Assembly (NCBI GenBank): GCA_013286145.1
Contig: JABDGH010000023.1
Coordinates: 1 to 32,972 of the forward strand
Reading direction: 5' to 3'
Source of the DNA: Verrucomicrobiota bacterium
GTDB taxonomy: Bacteria > Verrucomicrobiota > Verrucomicrobiia > Methylacidiphilales > UBA1321
Length of the DNA stretch: 32,972 bases
Below are positions 31,870-32,972 of the stretch, piece after piece. Made by a program: the position numbers and the translations under genes. Position 1 is the first letter of the stretch; every line of letters starts with the position of its first letter. The notes beneath the pieces were generated by a model. It had not been told where the DNA came from and searched no databases. It was given only the letters and a program-made list of their open reading frames with translations.

Positions 31870-32972
31870 GTTGTTTGGCTATCGATAGAAATATTTAATC
31901 CAGACGGATTTTTTTGGAACAAAATGACTATTGTATCGACTCCAGAGTCGGTTTTGTTGCCATTGCCATTAAGATCAAGATTAACGAGAGGTTCATTTAC
32001 AGGATAGGAATAATTAATTAAATAAAAGCCATCGATTGAAGTATCTTCAATGTCTTGCAGACTCGGATGTTTTATCCCATACGAAGGGTCGTAATATTGG
32101 CTGTTTACATAAACCACCTGATGGTTATTGAAAAATGATGCGGGATTGGCAGTACCTTGGCCGGGGATGCCCGTTGCATCCGTCGCCTCTGCATAAAGCC
32201 AGTTATAGCTGCTTGTCCCGACAAGCGTGCTAGCAGGAAGATTCAAATATGGATAAGTACTATCTCCACTATTTCCTGAGCCAGAAAATGTCCAATTTTT
32301 AACAATAAAACCCTTTTCATCGCTAGGGCTAAGTGGTGTGAGAACTATGTAATCATTGGTGTCACTAATTCCCTGCGCCTTGCGAATATCGAGGAAAAGA
32401 TGAGCCCATGATCCGCATTGGCCATCGCTTCCCGATAACAAGCCTGCCGTGTCTGTGACAACCGTCTGGTAAGAATGGTAGTAGGTGAGTTGTTTGCCAT
32501 CAACTCGCTTAACGCTTCGACTGGCAAAGTCGCCGAAGATGGCATCTGTAACAGTGCCCTTAACAGTCGAATCAGTGGGATCACCACTTAGCCCATTCGC
32601 TTCGCGGCAGCCAATTTCAAAAAGGCTCTCTTGGCGCAGGCTGGTCGTGGGATCACCCAGTGTCACATACACCGTATGCTTGGTACTCTGGACGGTCGCC
32701 CAAGTTGAGCCACCATCCAAGCTGACTTGCCAGCTCAGGGTAAAAGCTGTGCTGTCGGCCTTGTTGTAATACTTAATCGTATCGGGCAAAGCCGTGGTGC
32801 TTTCTGTAACAGGCAGCGTGACCGTGCTTCCACTTACTGTAGGACTCGTTGCGGGAATCGAAATTCCATCAGGCCCTGTGGCCTTAATTTTTATCGAATA
32901 ATTGGAGGCATTTGGAATGTTGAAAACGGCCCCGATTTTTGGCTTGGTATTGCAGGTAAAGGCAACAGCGTA
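31863..32972 (-). CDS. Large secreted-type protein, C-terminal part with transglutaminase-like domain (5' end outside window)
   Basis: The frame is open through the window edge, so only the last 369 residues are seen; the apparent start at 32789 is an internal Leu (TTG) and is not used. The first 160 residues look like Ig-like or other beta-sandwich modules (e.g. YSIKIKATGPDGISI, WQVSLDGGSTWATV, RVDGKQLTYY). The end carries a transglutaminase/papain-like site: GQCGSWAHLFLDIRKAQGI (Cys186), NNHQVVYVNSQYYDPSYG with His284 and Asp295, the usual Cys-His-Asp order and spacing. Near the end DLNGNGNKTDSG resembles a calcium-binding loop. GC drops from about 57% to about 40% near 32450, where the catalytic domain begins. 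The gene is followed 2 bp later by a small exported protein. Probably the main toxin-like or surface protein of this locus. Confidence 0.75.
   Translation of the reverse strand, partial: YAVAFTCNTKPKIGAVFNIPNASNYSIKIKATGPDGISIPATSPTVSGSTVTLPVTESTTALPDTIKYYNKADSTAFTLSWQVSLDGGSTWATVQSTKHTVYVTLGDPTTSLRQESLFEIGCREANGLSGDPTDSTVKGTVTDAIFGDFASRSVKRVDGKQLTYYHSYQTVVTDTAGLLSGSDGQCGSWAHLFLDIRKAQGISDTNDYIVLTPLSPSDEKGFIVKNWTFSGSGNSGDSTYPYLNLPASTLVGTSSYNWLYAEATDATGIPGQGTANPASFFNNHQVVYVNSQYYDPSYGIKHPSLQDIEDTSIDGFYLINYSYPVNEPLVNLDLNGNGNKTDSGVDTIVILFQKNPSGLNISIDSQTTY

Noticed and set aside
32787-32789. TTG as the start of the transglutaminase-like gene
   Set aside because: The frame is open to the window edge with sensible beta-domain sequence upstream, so this TTG is an internal Leu codon.

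Overview
The window looks like a chromosomal segment of a Gram-negative bacterium of the PVC group, most probably Verrucomicrobiota. This rests on the mix of a PEP-CTERM ice-binding-like protein, a large autotransporter with autotransporter-associated beta-strand repeats, a TolC/HlyD pair, many small secreted proteins and moderate GC (roughly 50-55%). No marker gene or rRNA is present, so the assignment is an inference. No tRNA, rRNA, CRISPR array or intact insertion sequence was seen.

Region 1 (1-3.5 kb): the C-terminal half of a sensor histidine kinase, a convergent DUF3494/PEP-CTERM protein, about 0.9 kb of repeat-rich non-coding DNA, and a stand-alone CheB-type methylesterase. Region 2 (3.3-7.7 kb, all minus strand): an MlaE-MlaF-MlaD lipid-transport operon followed by a 50-residue membrane protein, then a series of very small envelope or stress proteins (a 45-residue lipoprotein, a Thr-rich exported protein, a His-rich exported protein, a glycine-zipper stress protein and a 50-residue membrane protein).

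Region 3 (8.0-25.3 kb): a large glycan/exopolysaccharide locus. It holds three cytoplasmic glycosyltransferases (GT8-like, GtrB-like GT2, GT4), a secreted glycosidase-like protein, an alpha/beta hydrolase, two alkaline-phosphatase-superfamily phosphodiesterases, an HlyD-type adaptor, a Wzx-like flippase, a membrane TPR protein, a 1081-residue GT39-like membrane glycosyltransferase with two extra N-terminal jelly-roll-like domains, and a TolC-family outer-membrane channel. From 11.9 to 22.3 kb the genes overlap or nearly touch and should be co-transcribed. A working model is that cytoplasmic GTs build a lipid-linked glycan, the flippase turns it over, the GT39 protein modifies it outside the inner membrane, and adaptor plus TolC channel take the product out. 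No Wza, Wzc, ABC or RND pump is visible in the window.

Region 4 (25.3-29.6 kb): a 1047-residue autotransporter with a good ribosome binding site, then about 1 kb of repeat-bearing non-coding DNA.

Region 5 (29.6 kb to the end, minus strand): two consecutive cassettes, each a large gene ending in a protease-like domain (transglutaminase-like Cys/His/Asp; HExxH zinc protease-like) followed 2 bp later by a small signal-peptide-bearing protein. Both junctions share an identical 15-nt sequence, and both large genes drop from about 57% GC to about 40% GC where the protease-like domain begins. This resembles a polymorphic toxin/immunity locus with one orphan C-terminal cassette and is the most interesting part of the window. 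A dispersed repeat family with core GGGGCAGGCATCTTTT is scattered through the intergenic regions.
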